From NCBI RefSeq assembly GCF_023349125.1, contig NZ_JAKIKT010000002.1:682001-746000 (forward strand): a stretch of 64,000 nt of DNA. Reading direction: 5' to 3'. Shown here in pieces: positions 39,549 to 48,450 of this stretch (its first letter is position 1; every line of letters starts with the position of its first letter). This DNA is from Shewanella corallii. GTDB taxonomy: Bacteria; Pseudomonadota; Gammaproteobacteria; Enterobacterales; Shewanellaceae. Under the pieces are notes generated by a model. It saw nothing but the letters and a program-made list of their open reading frames with translations. It was not told the origin of the DNA and searched no databases. Position numbers and translations under genes: made by a program.

Positions 39549-40205
39549 CTAACCGCCGTACACGGTAATAAATTCGCACTGGTCGAATAGCTGAGGGTTC
39601 TGTTTATTGGACTCCAACCTAATGACATCAGCAGGGCGCAGCCCAAAAAAGGTATCTACTTCAATTGCCGTCAGGGTGAAGTCATAGTTGACGTGATTCA
39701 GGGTCACTGTGCCCTGTTCGCCCTTCATCACATAGGTGCCCTCCACCAGTATATCTTCCGGTTCAGCCACCACCTCAAGCACAACCCGGGTATCACTTAA
39801 GCGTTCAAGTGTCGCACGAATATCGCCGCACTCCCGGGTCTGCATCACCACAGGCAAACTGATCTGCTCTCTGGGCAAGTAAATGCCAAGGTGACCTGAG
39901 GAATAAAAATGATTGGACTGGCTGAAGTCTTTTACCTGGATATCTGCAAGCCCCTCTTCCCGCAAACTGTCTTTCACCAACTCAAGCAAATCACCACCGG
40001 TCAACAATGGATGGATCAGCAACTCAGCGGCGGCGATATTGTAGGGCAAAGGAGATTCCAGCAGCTGAACATCCAGCCCTTTGGTTTCCAGTCTTTGTAT
40101 GACATCTTCAGCCAGTTCAAGGCTATCGCCGGGCTGCAGGTACACCACAGGTGCCGCACAGCCATTGAGCAACCCCAGAACAACCGGGATAAAGCAAAGC
40201 TTCAT
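39549..40205 (-). CDS. Predicted lipoprotein of unknown function
   Basis: A 218-residue protein with a lipoprotein signal peptide. The lipobox is LLNGC, with Cys16 as the modified residue and Ala next, suggesting outer-membrane sorting. I do not recognise the mature domain; it is a mixed alpha/beta sequence with a late Cys pair (TRECGDIR and DQCEFITVYGG). It starts 6 nt downstream of the M56/TonB gene and so may belong to the blaI-M56 transcription unit. Confidence 0.75.
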   Translation of the reverse strand: MKLCFIPVVLGLLNGCAAPVVYLQPGDSLELAEDVIQRLETKGLDVQLLESPLPYNIAAAELLIHPLLTGGDLLELVKDSLREEGLADIQVKDFSQSNHFYSSGHLGIYLPREQISLPVVMQTRECGDIRATLERLSDTRVVLEVVAEPEDILVEGTYVMKGEQGTVTLNHVNYDFTLTAIEVDTFFGLRPADVIRLESNKQNPQLFDQCEFITVYGG

Positions 40206-40211
40206 CAGCTC

Positions 40212-41414
40212 TTACCTGGCTGTAACCGAAATACGCTCCACTTCATCGGCAGGCGCTAACAGATAATCCAGTTGAACCTTACTGCCCGACGCGCCCTGGC
40301 TACTGGCCTCATATTGCCATTGCGCCAATGCCTCTGCTGCCGATTGGTCAAATACCCCCTCAGGCAATGATTTGAGCACCTTAATATTGTTAACCTTGCC
40401 CGCAGGCGTGATATCAAATGACAGCTGCACATAACCCTCCAGCTTATTTTCAACCGCCTTGGCTGGATAGGTGGGTTCAATGCGTACTTTCGGATAAGGG
40501 TGATCCCCCCGCTTGCTCTCACCGGCAATCAGTTGTTGGCTGCTGAAAAGTGCAACCAAGCCCATTGCCCCTACCAGTACCATAGCCACAACCAGACTTC
40601 TGCCCGCCATATTGTGATGTTTAAGCTGCATAATTCTCTCCTTGAGTGTGTGTTTGTTACCGCTTTGGGTAGCCAACATGGCCAGCGGTCTGGATTGAGC
40701 CTGAGCCAACAACAAACGGCCATAGGCAATGCGTTGATCTTTATTCATATTTCGGCAAACGCTGGCATCACAGGCGAGCTCCTGCTCCTGCCGGAATCTG
40801 CGGTATGCGAGATGACATATGGGGTTAAACCAGCAAAGGCTAAGCAGGCTCCAGGCCATCAGGTTGGCGGGAATATCCCGGCGGTGCCAGTGCACCAGTT
40901 CGTGCCTGATAATGCTTTGCTGCTCAAAAGCTGAGAGTGTCGGAAAGGTTCGTGGCAGCAGAAGCACAGGATTGCGCACACCCGCCAGCATGGCAGAGTC
41001 ACTGTCCACCAGCCAGGCAGGCAAGGGACTGGAGATAAGCTCAATCGGCTGACCGTGAGCCAACAAGGCTCTGACCTTAAGCCATTGCAGCAAGGCTGTG
41101 GCCCACATCAACGCCGCCCCACCAAGCCAGATAAACAGCAGAGAAGGCCAAAACCAGGATGAGACATGCTCTTGAGAGGCAATCGCTTTGACACTGTAGT
41201 AGCTGATTTTGTCAGCTAGCAAAGAGCTTTCTGCGGCGGCAAACCAAGCAGGCCACAAGGTAACCAATAAACCGGTCAACAACTGCAATGGCACCAACCA
41301 CCAGTAGAGATAAGCCAGATCAGCGCCGCCTTTGGCTCTTTGCTGACTGGAGACAAGCAACAGCACACAGATCAGGGTCAGGCCAATAAACTGAGCGCTC
41401 AGAAAAGCCATCAT
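40212..41414 (-). CDS. M56-family membrane metallopeptidase with a TonB-like C-terminal domain
   Basis: A 400-residue protein of the BlaR1/MecR1 peptidase group. Four membrane helices surround a zinc motif, RHELVHWHRRD, with His171 and His175; further helices come at about 95-112 and 265-285. A C-terminal domain (about 305-395, RIEPTYPAKAVENKLEGYVQLSFDI) is TonB-like and replaces the penicillin-binding sensor of BlaR1. It starts inside the end of the BlaI-type gene (ATGA overlap). In the Bla/Mec systems the peptidase relieves repression by the repressor. Here the signal sensed is unknown, and the TonB-like domain may read periplasmic peptidoglycan or protein. Confidence 0.88.
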   Translation of the reverse strand: MMAFLSAQFIGLTLICVLLLVSSQQRAKGGADLAYLYWWLVPLQLLTGLLVTLWPAWFAAAESSLLADKISYYSVKAIASQEHVSSWFWPSLLFIWLGGAALMWATALLQWLKVRALLAHGQPIELISSPLPAWLVDSDSAMLAGVRNPVLLLPRTFPTLSAFEQQSIIRHELVHWHRRDIPANLMAWSLLSLCWFNPICHLAYRRFRQEQELACDASVCRNMNKDQRIAYGRLLLAQAQSRPLAMLATQSGNKHTLKERIMQLKHHNMAGRSLVVAMVLVGAMGLVALFSSQQLIAGESKRGDHPYPKVRIEPTYPAKAVENKLEGYVQLSFDITPAGKVNNIKVLKSLPEGVFDQSAAEALAQWQYEASSQGASGSKVQLDYLLAPADEVERISVTAR

Positions 41415-41794
41415 GCGTTGTTATCCTTCCACTCATCCAGCAATTTTTGCAGTTCGGCGGCATCTTCCGCCGTCAGGCTTTTATCTTTGGCAAAACCTGC
41501 CACCAGGGGAGCCAGCCTGCCGCTGAACAGCCTGTCGATAAAAGAGTGACTGGCCTGACGCTGATAACTTTCCTGCTCAAGCAGCGGGAAATAGCAGTAA
41601 CCCCGCCCCTGCTTTTCAAACCCTATTGCCTGTTTTTTTACCAGGCGGCTAAGCAGTGTCTTGATGGTCTTTTCATGCCAGTCTTTGCCAGCATCCGTTT
41701 GCTGCAGCACCTCAACCGCTTGAGCAGAGGTTAATGTGCCCCGTTGCCACAGCAGGTTCAGCACCACCAGCTCTGCATTGCTTATTTCGTTCAT
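41411..41794 (-). CDS. BlaI/MecI/CopY-family transcriptional repressor
   Basis: A 127-residue winged-helix repressor. The DNA-binding part is NAELVVLNLLWQRGTLTSAQAVEVL and HEKTIKTLLSRLVKKQAIGFEKQGRGYCYFPL, as in BlaI and MecI; the C-terminal helices dimerise. I start at the ATG at 41794, after GAGGG; an ATG four codons earlier is possible. Two BlaI-type operators lie 60-95 bp upstream. It is translationally coupled to the M56 gene, so the pair is likely autoregulated. Confidence 0.92.
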   Translation of the reverse strand: MNEISNAELVVLNLLWQRGTLTSAQAVEVLQQTDAGKDWHEKTIKTLLSRLVKKQAIGFEKQGRGYCYFPLLEQESYQRQASHSFIDRLFSGRLAPLVAGFAKDKSLTAEDAAELQKLLDEWKDNNA

Positions 41795-41853
41795 CCTGTC
41801 CCTCATTCAGCTATTGGTCTGCAGCAACTCTTGTGCGCAAACAGACCTTTGCC

Positions 41854-41888
41854 TACAAACGTAATCCAAACTTAAAATTACATTTGTA
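41854..41888. promoter_or_regulatory. Double operator for the BlaI-type repressor
   Basis: Two TACAnnnGTA-type dyads, TACAAACGTA (41854-41863) and TACATTTGTA (41879-41888), match the BlaI/MecI consensus. They also lie within a longer inverted repeat, CTACAAACGTAAT and ATTACATTTGTAG, with one mismatch. The spacing from centre to centre is 25 bp. Confidence 0.75.
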
Positions 41889-42093
41889 GTCAGTGAGAAC
41901 AAGGGGGCAGTTCAAAATTCATCCGAAAGGATGAGAAGTGGTAACTATGTCTAAAGATCAGCTGATGGTTCGGAGAGCAGGCTGTAGCGGACAAAACGGA
42001 AACTTGACGTAACAGCTCAATAATTAAGCGGCCTTCAATCTATTGTCTCAGCTGCATATAATGCGCTCAGATTGACAGCAGGGATAACGCAGT

Positions 42094-44283
42094 ATGAAAG
42101 CAGTAACAGGGAAATTAGCCGCCTCCGCTCCGGCACTGGCAGGGGTGATTTTAATGACAGGGTGTAGCACTCCCCCCGCCAAAGAGGATCCTGTGGTAGA
42201 GCTGAGGGTACTGGAAACCTCAGATCTGCATATGAACCTGATGGACTTCGACTACTTCAAAGGTGTTGAAGACCCCACCATAGGCCTGGCCAGAGCAGCA
42301 TCCCTTATCCATGCCGCCCGGGATGAAGCAGCAAACCATGTTCTGGTGGACAATGGCGATCTGTTACAGGGAAGCCCTATGGGCGACTACATGGCGTCAC
42401 TCAGCCTGCAAGAGTGGCAGTTGCACCCGGCATACAAGGCGATGAACACCCTTAACTATGCCGTGGGAAATATAGGTAACCATGAGTTCAACTATGGCCT
42501 GGAGTTTCTCAGCCAGGCTGTCGCAGGCGCCAATTTCCCCTACATCAGTGCCAACGTCTATTGTGCTGTTGATAACTGCCTGCCCGGCATCAACAAAGAC
42601 CAACCTCTGTTTGACCCCTGGCTGATAAAACCTACCCGGGTAGTGGATACTCAAGGCCAGACTCACACGCTTAATATCGGCTATATCGGCTTTGTGCCAC
42701 CGCAGATCGAACAATGGGACAGAGCCCATTTGCACGGAAAGGTCTACGCGAAAGGCATAGTTGAGTCTGCCAATACCTATGTGCCGCTGATGAAACAAGC
42801 TGGTGCAGACATTATTGTTGCTATCCCCCACTCTGGTATTGGCTCTGCTGCCGCCCCTCACGACCCGGATGCTGAAAATGCCAGCTATGCCCTGACTCAG
42901 GTGAAAGGTATCGATGCCATTATGTTTGGTCACAGCCATGCCGTATTCCCCCATCCGGATTACAGCTCGCTGCCTAATACCGACATCAAAAAAGGCCTGC
43001 TCAACGGCGTGCCATCTGTGATGCCAGGTCGCTGGGGAGATAATTTGGGGATAGTTGACCTCACATTGACCCTGAGCAACGGCCAATGGCAGGTGATAGA
43101 TTCGAGCGCCCAGGCTAAACCCATCTTCGACAGTGGAAAAAAGGCGCCATTAGTTACGGCAGATGCACATATTCATGGCAGTATTGCCCATGAGCATGAG
43201 GGCACCCTGGATTTTGTTGATGCCCCTATTGGTAAAGCCCGCGCTAATATGTACAGCTTTCTGTCACTGATCCAGGATGACCCTACAGTCCAGATAGTCG
43301 CCGACGCTCAAATAGCCAGAGTCAAACAGGCTATCGCCGACTTGCCGGACAATGAACGTCAGCATTATGAGGGGATACCGGTTGTATCAGCCGCCGCCCC
43401 ATTCAAAGCCGGTGGACGCCATAAAACTCCTGCCGACGCGGCTCAATACGTTGAAGTTGATAGCGGTGAGCTGAAGTTCCGCCATGCTGCCGACCTCTAC
43501 CTCTACCCCAATACCATGGTGGCGGTAAAAGTCTCAGGTGCAGAGCTGAAAGACTGGCTGGAGTGCAGTGCCAATCAATTCAATCAGATTGATCCACAAA
43601 GTACTTCACCTCAGTCATTGATTAACTGGACCCACCCCACCTTTAACTTCGATGTGATTGACGGCATCCAATACCGTATCGATATTACCCAACCCGCCAG
43701 ATTTGACCGAAACTGCCAACTTGTAAACCCGAATGCCAGCCGCATAACATCCCTGAGTTATACCGATGACAAGGGGAATACACTCACAGGTGAAGCGTTC
43801 GCCGCGCAGTCCTTTATTGTGGCGACCAATAATTATCGCGCCTATGGCGGCCAGTTTGCCGGTACCGGCCCTGAATATGTAGTGATGGAACTGCCGGACA
43901 CCAACCGTGAAGTGCTGGCGGCATATATCAAACAGCAAACCTCAACCCATGGCTCAGTAAACCCAAGTGCCGACCATAACTGGGGGCTGGTGAATATCAG
44001 CAATCCGAAGTTGAATGTGTTGGTGCAAACCCAAAGCAGTGATAAAGCCGACCGCTTTGTGGCCGAACAGCAAAAGCGTCCTATGGTAAAAACCGGTGTG
44101 GATGAGCTTGGGTTCGCTGTCTATCAACTGGATATGAGCCAGGAAAACCCCTGGTCCCCAATAAAGCCAAAAGTAAAAAGCCCGACGGTCGGTAATCGCC
44201 ATCGGGCTTCATTTTCAGTTCAAGGGGATCGGGCTAATGAGCTCCTGCTCCAGCCTCTTCAGCACAGTGTTCACAGGAGTTAG
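42094..44283 (+). CDS. cpdB: 2',3'-cyclic-nucleotide phosphodiesterase/3'-nucleotidase, lipoprotein form
   Basis: A 729-residue CpdB-like enzyme that scavenges cyclic and 3' nucleotides in the periplasm. The metallophosphatase domain has LETSDLHMNL, VDNGDLLQGSP, GNIGNHEFNYG and GHSHAVFPH. The C-terminal nucleotidase domain has YPNTMVAVKVSGAELKDWLE and ATNNYRAYGGQFAG. The N-terminus ends in a lipobox, LMTGC, whereas E. coli CpdB is soluble. The last 40 or so codons read through a terminator (44179-44215) and into the convergent gene. One C fewer in the C4 run at 44156-44159 would give a stop (TAA) directly before the terminator. Confidence 0.92.
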   Translation: MKAVTGKLAASAPALAGVILMTGCSTPPAKEDPVVELRVLETSDLHMNLMDFDYFKGVEDPTIGLARAASLIHAARDEAANHVLVDNGDLLQGSPMGDYMASLSLQEWQLHPAYKAMNTLNYAVGNIGNHEFNYGLEFLSQAVAGANFPYISANVYCAVDNCLPGINKDQPLFDPWLIKPTRVVDTQGQTHTLNIGYIGFVPPQIEQWDRAHLHGKVYAKGIVESANTYVPLMKQAGADIIVAIPHSGIGSAAAPHDPDAENASYALTQVKGIDAIMFGHSHAVFPHPDYSSLPNTDIKKGLLNGVPSVMPGRWGDNLGIVDLTLTLSNGQWQVIDSSAQAKPIFDSGKKAPLVTADAHIHGSIAHEHEGTLDFVDAPIGKARANMYSFLSLIQDDPTVQIVADAQIARVKQAIADLPDNERQHYEGIPVVSAAAPFKAGGRHKTPADAAQYVEVDSGELKFRHAADLYLYPNTMVAVKVSGAELKDWLECSANQFNQIDPQSTSPQSLINWTHPTFNFDVIDGIQYRIDITQPARFDRNCQLVNPNASRITSLSYTDDKGNTLTGEAFAAQSFIVATNNYRAYGGQFAGTGPEYVVMELPDTNREVLAAYIKQQTSTHGSVNPSADHNWGLVNISNPKLNVLVQTQSSDKADRFVAEQQKRPMVKTGVDELGFAVYQLDMSQENPWSPIKPKVKSPTVGNRHRASFSVQGDRANELLLQPLQHSVHRS
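44179..44215 (+). terminator. Terminator-like hairpin inside the 3' end of cpdB
   Basis: AGCCCGACGG and CCATCGGGCT form a 10-bp stem with one weak pair, followed by TCATTTT. It lies within the annotated coding frame, which is unusual. Confidence 0.75.
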
Positions 44284-44464
44284 CCTCGGCAGCATGCTCT
44301 TTGCTGCGCAGGTCTACCAGCATATAGGTCCAACTGCCCAGCAAAAACACCAGTGAAGCTGTCAGGCCATCCACTTCACCCACACCATAAAGCACCCCCA
44401 GAATGGCGGCAAACAGTACCCCGATAATGGTCCAGGTGTTCAGGCAAATCAGATTTTTCTTCAT
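44234..44464 (-). CDS. Small membrane protein of unknown function
   Basis: A 76-residue protein with two membrane helices (about 9-27 and 33-50) and a hydrophilic tail ending NSCEHCAEEAGAGAH, where a C-x2-C pair could bind metal. AAGGAG lies just before the ATG, a good ribosome binding site. It is convergent with cpdB; the two ORFs overlap by 50 bp only because of the long cpdB tail. I do not recognise a family. Confidence 0.7.
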   Translation of the reverse strand: MKKNLICLNTWTIIGVLFAAILGVLYGVGEVDGLTASLVFLLGSWTYMLVDLRSKEHAAEANSCEHCAEEAGAGAH

Positions 44465-44569
44465 GGCGACTCCTTACTGTGTTTCTGTGAATACACAGTA
44501 CCCCGATCAGCCTGTACAAAAACTGAACCACCAACCAGTTAAATCAGACAGTTAGAAAAATACTCAAAC

Positions 44570-45805
44570 TTAACTGGTCACCACACAGTTACGACCGGCC
44601 TTTTTAGCCTTGTAAAGCAACTCATCAGCCACCTTCATCACTTCCTGAGGGGTCTTGCCGTCTTGATAATCTGCCACGCCAATACTGATGGTGACGTTGA
44701 CAGTTTTTACTTTGGATTTGGTGCCCCTGCGCTGCTTACCTTTCTGATCATCCTTGTCCCTGTCTTCATCCCGAATCGCCAATGGATAGTCAGCCACCGC
44801 CTCACGAAACTCGTTCAGGTGATCCTCACTGGCTCTGGCATCCTGCCCCTTAAACAGCATGGTAAATTCTTCACCGCCATAGCGATAAACCCTGGCTTTA
44901 CCCGCATAGTCCTGCATCAACTTACCCATCAGCCGCAGCACGTCATCGCCCATCTTATGGCCATAGGTGTCGTTAAACTTCTTAAAATGATCTACGTCCA
45001 TCATCGCCAGCGCATAGTGGCGGCCCAAATGCTTCATCTCATTTTCAAGCGCCCTGCGTCCGGGTATTTGGGTCAGAGAATCGATAAAAGCCAACTCATG
45101 GCTACGGTAGATAAGATTGATAATCAGCAGAACACCGCATAGAGAAAAAGCCAGTGAAGAGATCATCGACTCCTGAAAATAGACCAGGGTCAGCTCAGTG
45201 GCTATCAGACACGTGAGTGCGGCCATATCGGCCCCGGTATTGCGATAACTCATCACCAGCGCAGCGCCACAGATGGCCACCAGCCCCAGCAGCAACAGCA
45301 GTATCGGTAGAGGGGTTAGTTCTCCCGGCGTCATCAAATAGGTTTCCCGCCATGACAGCAACTGCTCTGGCTGGATAGTGCCTGTCAGCCAGTAACCAGC
45401 CACCAACTGCAGGCCGATAAACAGCAGAAAACCAAATCCACCGGGCGACAATAGTCTGCGCGCAGGCCAAGCCAAAACCAGCAGCAGGTTCAGCGGCATC
45501 ATCAGCGCCAATAACTGATAGGCGAAGCGGGTATTGGCTTCCGGCAGAGGCTGCTGCAACCTTAATTGGATAATGGCATAAGCAAGCAGCATCAACACCG
45601 CCAGAAAACCGGTTCTGAGTTGATTGAACAACTGGCTAAGCAGCAGCACAGTGCCAAGCAGCAAATAGGGAAATAACAGCACCAGCTCGGGATAGGGAGC
45701 CGTGACCGCTCTGAGTGGATTCAGAGTGACAATCAGGATTATTGCAGCCATCAGCTGCAGTAAAATGCGGCCTCCAGCCGACTTTATCAGTCCAGTTAGA
45801 TTCAT
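44570..45805 (-). CDS. Diguanylate cyclase with an N-terminal membrane domain
   Basis: A 411-residue protein. Seven or eight membrane segments fill residues 10-240, and a GGDEF domain follows. The active site is YRYGGEEFTMLF, with upstream MMDVDHFKKFNDTYGH. It should make cyclic di-GMP. The RxxD inhibitory site normally five residues before GGEEF is absent (KARVYRYGG). A lysine/arginine-rich insert (RDKDDQKGKQRRGTKSKVK) interrupts the domain before VTISIGVA. The membrane sensor's signal is unknown. Confidence 0.93.
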   Translation of the reverse strand: MNLTGLIKSAGGRILLQLMAAIILIVTLNPLRAVTAPYPELVLLFPYLLLGTVLLLSQLFNQLRTGFLAVLMLLAYAIIQLRLQQPLPEANTRFAYQLLALMMPLNLLLVLAWPARRLLSPGGFGFLLFIGLQLVAGYWLTGTIQPEQLLSWRETYLMTPGELTPLPILLLLLGLVAICGAALVMSYRNTGADMAALTCLIATELTLVYFQESMISSLAFSLCGVLLIINLIYRSHELAFIDSLTQIPGRRALENEMKHLGRHYALAMMDVDHFKKFNDTYGHKMGDDVLRLMGKLMQDYAGKARVYRYGGEEFTMLFKGQDARASEDHLNEFREAVADYPLAIRDEDRDKDDQKGKQRRGTKSKVKTVNVTISIGVADYQDGKTPQEVMKVADELLYKAKKAGRNCVVTS

Positions 45806-45939
45806 AGCCCCTTACAACAGAAAAACGGAGGCAGCCGGTTAATCATCAGCAGCCTCGTCACAAACATATGAATGATAAGTATAAAGCGTGTGCAACTCAT
45901 AAAGCGACCCAAGTCTCGGCAAACCAAAACAGCAGACAG

Positions 45940-45967
45940 AAAAACAGCGGGATGACCCGCTGTTTTA
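45940..45967 (-). terminator. Rho-independent terminator of the FadD-type gene
   Basis: On the minus strand AAAACAGCGGG and CCCGCTGTTTTT pair around a 4-nt loop. Confidence 0.88.
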
Positions 45968-45977
45968 TTGTTACAGG

Positions 45978-47576
45978 CTATTGGTTTCTCAGCTCTCTGC
46001 GCAAAATTTTGCCCACTGTACTCTTCGGCAGTTGTTCAACAAACTCTATATATTTTGGAACCTTATAAGCTGTTAACTGAGAACGGCAATGTTCTTCGAT
46101 TGCCTGTCGGGTTTGCTCTCCGGCGGTGGCATCCTGAGTCAATACAATCACAGCTTTCACCGCTTCACCGGTTCGTTCATCTGCCACACCGATGACAGCA
46201 CACTCCATTACGGCTTCATAATTGGCTAGCACGTTTTCCACTTCATTTGGATACACGTTAAAGCCGGACACATTCACCATGTCTTTCTTGCGATCCACAA
46301 TAGTGTGCATACCGTTTTCCAGCGCCATGGCGATATCACCGGTTTTGAAGAATCCGTCAGCAGTAAACACAGCCTGAGTTTCATCAGGTTTTTGCCAATA
46401 TCCAGACATCACCTGAGGGCCCCGAACCGCCAACTCGCCCACCTGGCCAACAGGCACTTCATTATCTTCGTCATCAATAATTCTGACTTCTGTTGCCAGT
46501 ACAGGTTTCCCTATAGTGCCCAACATCTCCTTGCCAGGGCAATTAAGGGACACTACCGGAGAGGTCTCAGACAAACCATAACCTTCGCTGATGGTACAAC
46601 CCGTTGTGTCACGCCAGAGATCAGAAGCCGCCTCGGTTAATGCCGTGCCGCCAGAGATGGTCACTTTAAGATGACTGAAATCCAGCTGCTGGAAGCTCTC
46701 CTGGTAGCAGAGACCTATAAACAGGGTGTTCAGCCCGGCAAATCCGGTAAAGGGATATTGAGACAGGGTTTTGATCATGCCAGGAATGTCTCTGGGGTTG
46801 GGGATCAGCACAGAGCAGCCACCACACTCAAAGTAGAGCACCAAATTCACCAGGAAGGCATAGATATGGTAGATGGGCAAAGGAGCGACAAACACCTCTT
46901 CCCCTTCCACCAGTTTATTGCCGAGACGTGACTTGCACTGCAAAGCGTTGGCGATAAGATTGGCATGGCTCAGCATGGCACCTTTAGAGAGGCCAGTTGT
47001 CCCCCCTGTATATTGCAATGCTGCCAACGCATCACTGTCCACCAACACCGGCTGAAAGCCATGTTCACGTCCTATCCTAAGAGCCTCAACAAATACCACA
47101 TTTTTCAGGCCCGTACTGGGTTGAGGCTGAGGATCAATTAAGTCCATGGCATGGGTAGAGATCACCAGCTCAAGTTGGGTTTCATTGACCACTTTCGCCA
47201 GAATCGGCAACAGATCCGACAGCACCACCAACGCCTTGGCGCCACTGTCATTAAACTGGTGAATGAGCTCACGCTCGGTATAAAGCGGATTGGTATTAAC
47301 CAGCACCATACCCGCGCGCAATACCCCATAGGCGGCAATCACAAATTGAGTCAGGTTGGGCAGTTGAATCGCGACCCTGTCTCCCACCTGAAGTCCTGAC
47401 TGTTGCAGATATCCGGCAAATTCTTTGGAATAGGTATCTATCTCGTTAAATGTCAGACTTTTACCCAAGCAGGCGTAGGCAGGCTTATCACCAAATTTAG
47501 CCACAGCAGTTTCAATCAGTTGCGGCAGAGTTTGATAACGCCCGGTGTCCAGTGTTGATTCTGTATCAAATACCAT
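45978..47576 (-). CDS. Long-chain acyl-CoA synthetase, FadD type
   Basis: A 532-residue member of the AMP-forming ligase family. The ATP-binding motif is YTGGTTGLSKGAMLSH; later blocks are GYGLSETSPVVSLN, GYWQKPDETQ with KTGDIAM, and the C-terminal PKSTVGKILRREL with the catalytic Lys. FadD activates fatty acids to acyl-CoA for beta-oxidation. It is close to FadD in sequence pattern but slightly shorter than the E. coli enzyme, so other acyl-CoA synthetases of the same group remain possible. GGAAGGTAAAG precedes the ATG. Confidence 0.9.
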   Translation of the reverse strand: MVFDTESTLDTGRYQTLPQLIETAVAKFGDKPAYACLGKSLTFNEIDTYSKEFAGYLQQSGLQVGDRVAIQLPNLTQFVIAAYGVLRAGMVLVNTNPLYTERELIHQFNDSGAKALVVLSDLLPILAKVVNETQLELVISTHAMDLIDPQPQPSTGLKNVVFVEALRIGREHGFQPVLVDSDALAALQYTGGTTGLSKGAMLSHANLIANALQCKSRLGNKLVEGEEVFVAPLPIYHIYAFLVNLVLYFECGGCSVLIPNPRDIPGMIKTLSQYPFTGFAGLNTLFIGLCYQESFQQLDFSHLKVTISGGTALTEAASDLWRDTTGCTISEGYGLSETSPVVSLNCPGKEMLGTIGKPVLATEVRIIDDEDNEVPVGQVGELAVRGPQVMSGYWQKPDETQAVFTADGFFKTGDIAMALENGMHTIVDRKKDMVNVSGFNVYPNEVENVLANYEAVMECAVIGVADERTGEAVKAVIVLTQDATAGEQTRQAIEEHCRSQLTAYKVPKYIEFVEQLPKSTVGKILRRELRNQ

Positions 47577-47857
47577 CTTTACCTTCCGTTGTTATTATCA
47601 TCAATCTGCGCAGCAGCCCTGACACAGCGGGAGTTCAACGCACAGTAGTCTCTTTGCCTTATCCGGACAGATCATCCTTGTCAGGCATGAAATCAGCACT
47701 GTGTATTTTCGCTGGATCGCGCGACTTCCACGCAAACTGGTATCGTGATGGAGGTACCCAGAGTATTAGTAATGGCGAGCCCTGGTCAATAACCAAAAAC
47801 CTGAGTAAAACCATTAAAAACTTATAGATAGGAATATATAGAAGGAATCTTTTGCGC

Positions 47858-48052
47858 CTCCCCGGACAGTGGTGACGAGCACTGTCCGGGGGAGCTGCAC
47901 TGATTAGTTCAACATGCGCCAGCAAGCCAACCAATCAAGAAGCTGCAAAATGCAGCCTTTGGTTAATTTGAACATCTGCAGGATTCGTCCCTGAATCCGG
48001 AGGAGAACCTGTTGGAACCAAAACGGTAACCTAAAACAGGTCGGAAGCCTCC
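47858..48052. ncRNA. Candidate structured RNA: four consecutive stem-loops
   Basis: Four perfect or near-perfect stems follow one another with little between them. (1) 47858-47894: CTCCCCGGACAGTG with CACTGTCCGGGGGAG, one bulged G, 8-nt loop. (2) 47907-47973: nested GTTCAA/TTGAAC, AACCAA/TTGGTT and CTGCA/TGCAG. (3) 47981-47998: GGATTC/GAATCC. (4) 47999-48052: GGAGG/CCTCC with inner ACCTGTT/AACAGGT. No T-tract follows on either strand, no known RNA family is recognised, and the strand is undecided. It lies 280 bp upstream of the divergently read FadD-type gene. Confidence 0.4.
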
Positions 48053-48450
48053 TTGGGCCATGCGCCAGCGAGAACACTCACCTGATTGCCCGGCTTTTGC
48101 TCAAAAAACCATCTACGGGAGACTTGACTATATAACAAAGTTAAAATCTGTGCATAACCTTGTTAGTAAAAATGTACAAAAGTATGAATACAACTCACCA
48201 AACCCTAGTCAAAACTCCACTACATCAAGGGTTCAGCACCACCTAATAGGTATGGAGACAAGCTTCAGATCTTATCCACAAGCAAATAAGAGGCTCGGAA
48301 AGAAGGGAAACCTGAGCATATTTGCAACCTAAATAGACTTTTTACCTATTCATATAGAGCTAGATATCGGGAGTTTAATCAGAATCTCCCGATAATCAGC
48401 ATCTTCCTACAGGCTCACAGGATTAAATCTGCTCTGTCGCCATCATCATA
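48053..48450. other. Gene-free stretch between the structured region and cysH
   Basis: AT-rich in part, with a hairpin TATCGGGAG/CTCCCGATA near 48367-48394 that may belong to the cysH 3' end. CATGCGCCAGC at 48059-48069 is a direct repeat of 47913-47923. A 90-codon ORF here has no ribosome binding site and is not accepted. Confidence 0.45.

Noticed and set aside
47981..47998. GGATTCG as part of a tmRNA 5' end
   Set aside because: No tag reading frame and no 3' CCA domain at the right distance; it is simply one arm of a short hairpin.
48060..48332. 90-codon ORF upstream of cysH
   Set aside because: No ribosome binding site, no recognisable domain and a composition like intergenic DNA; it begins within the tail of the structured region.
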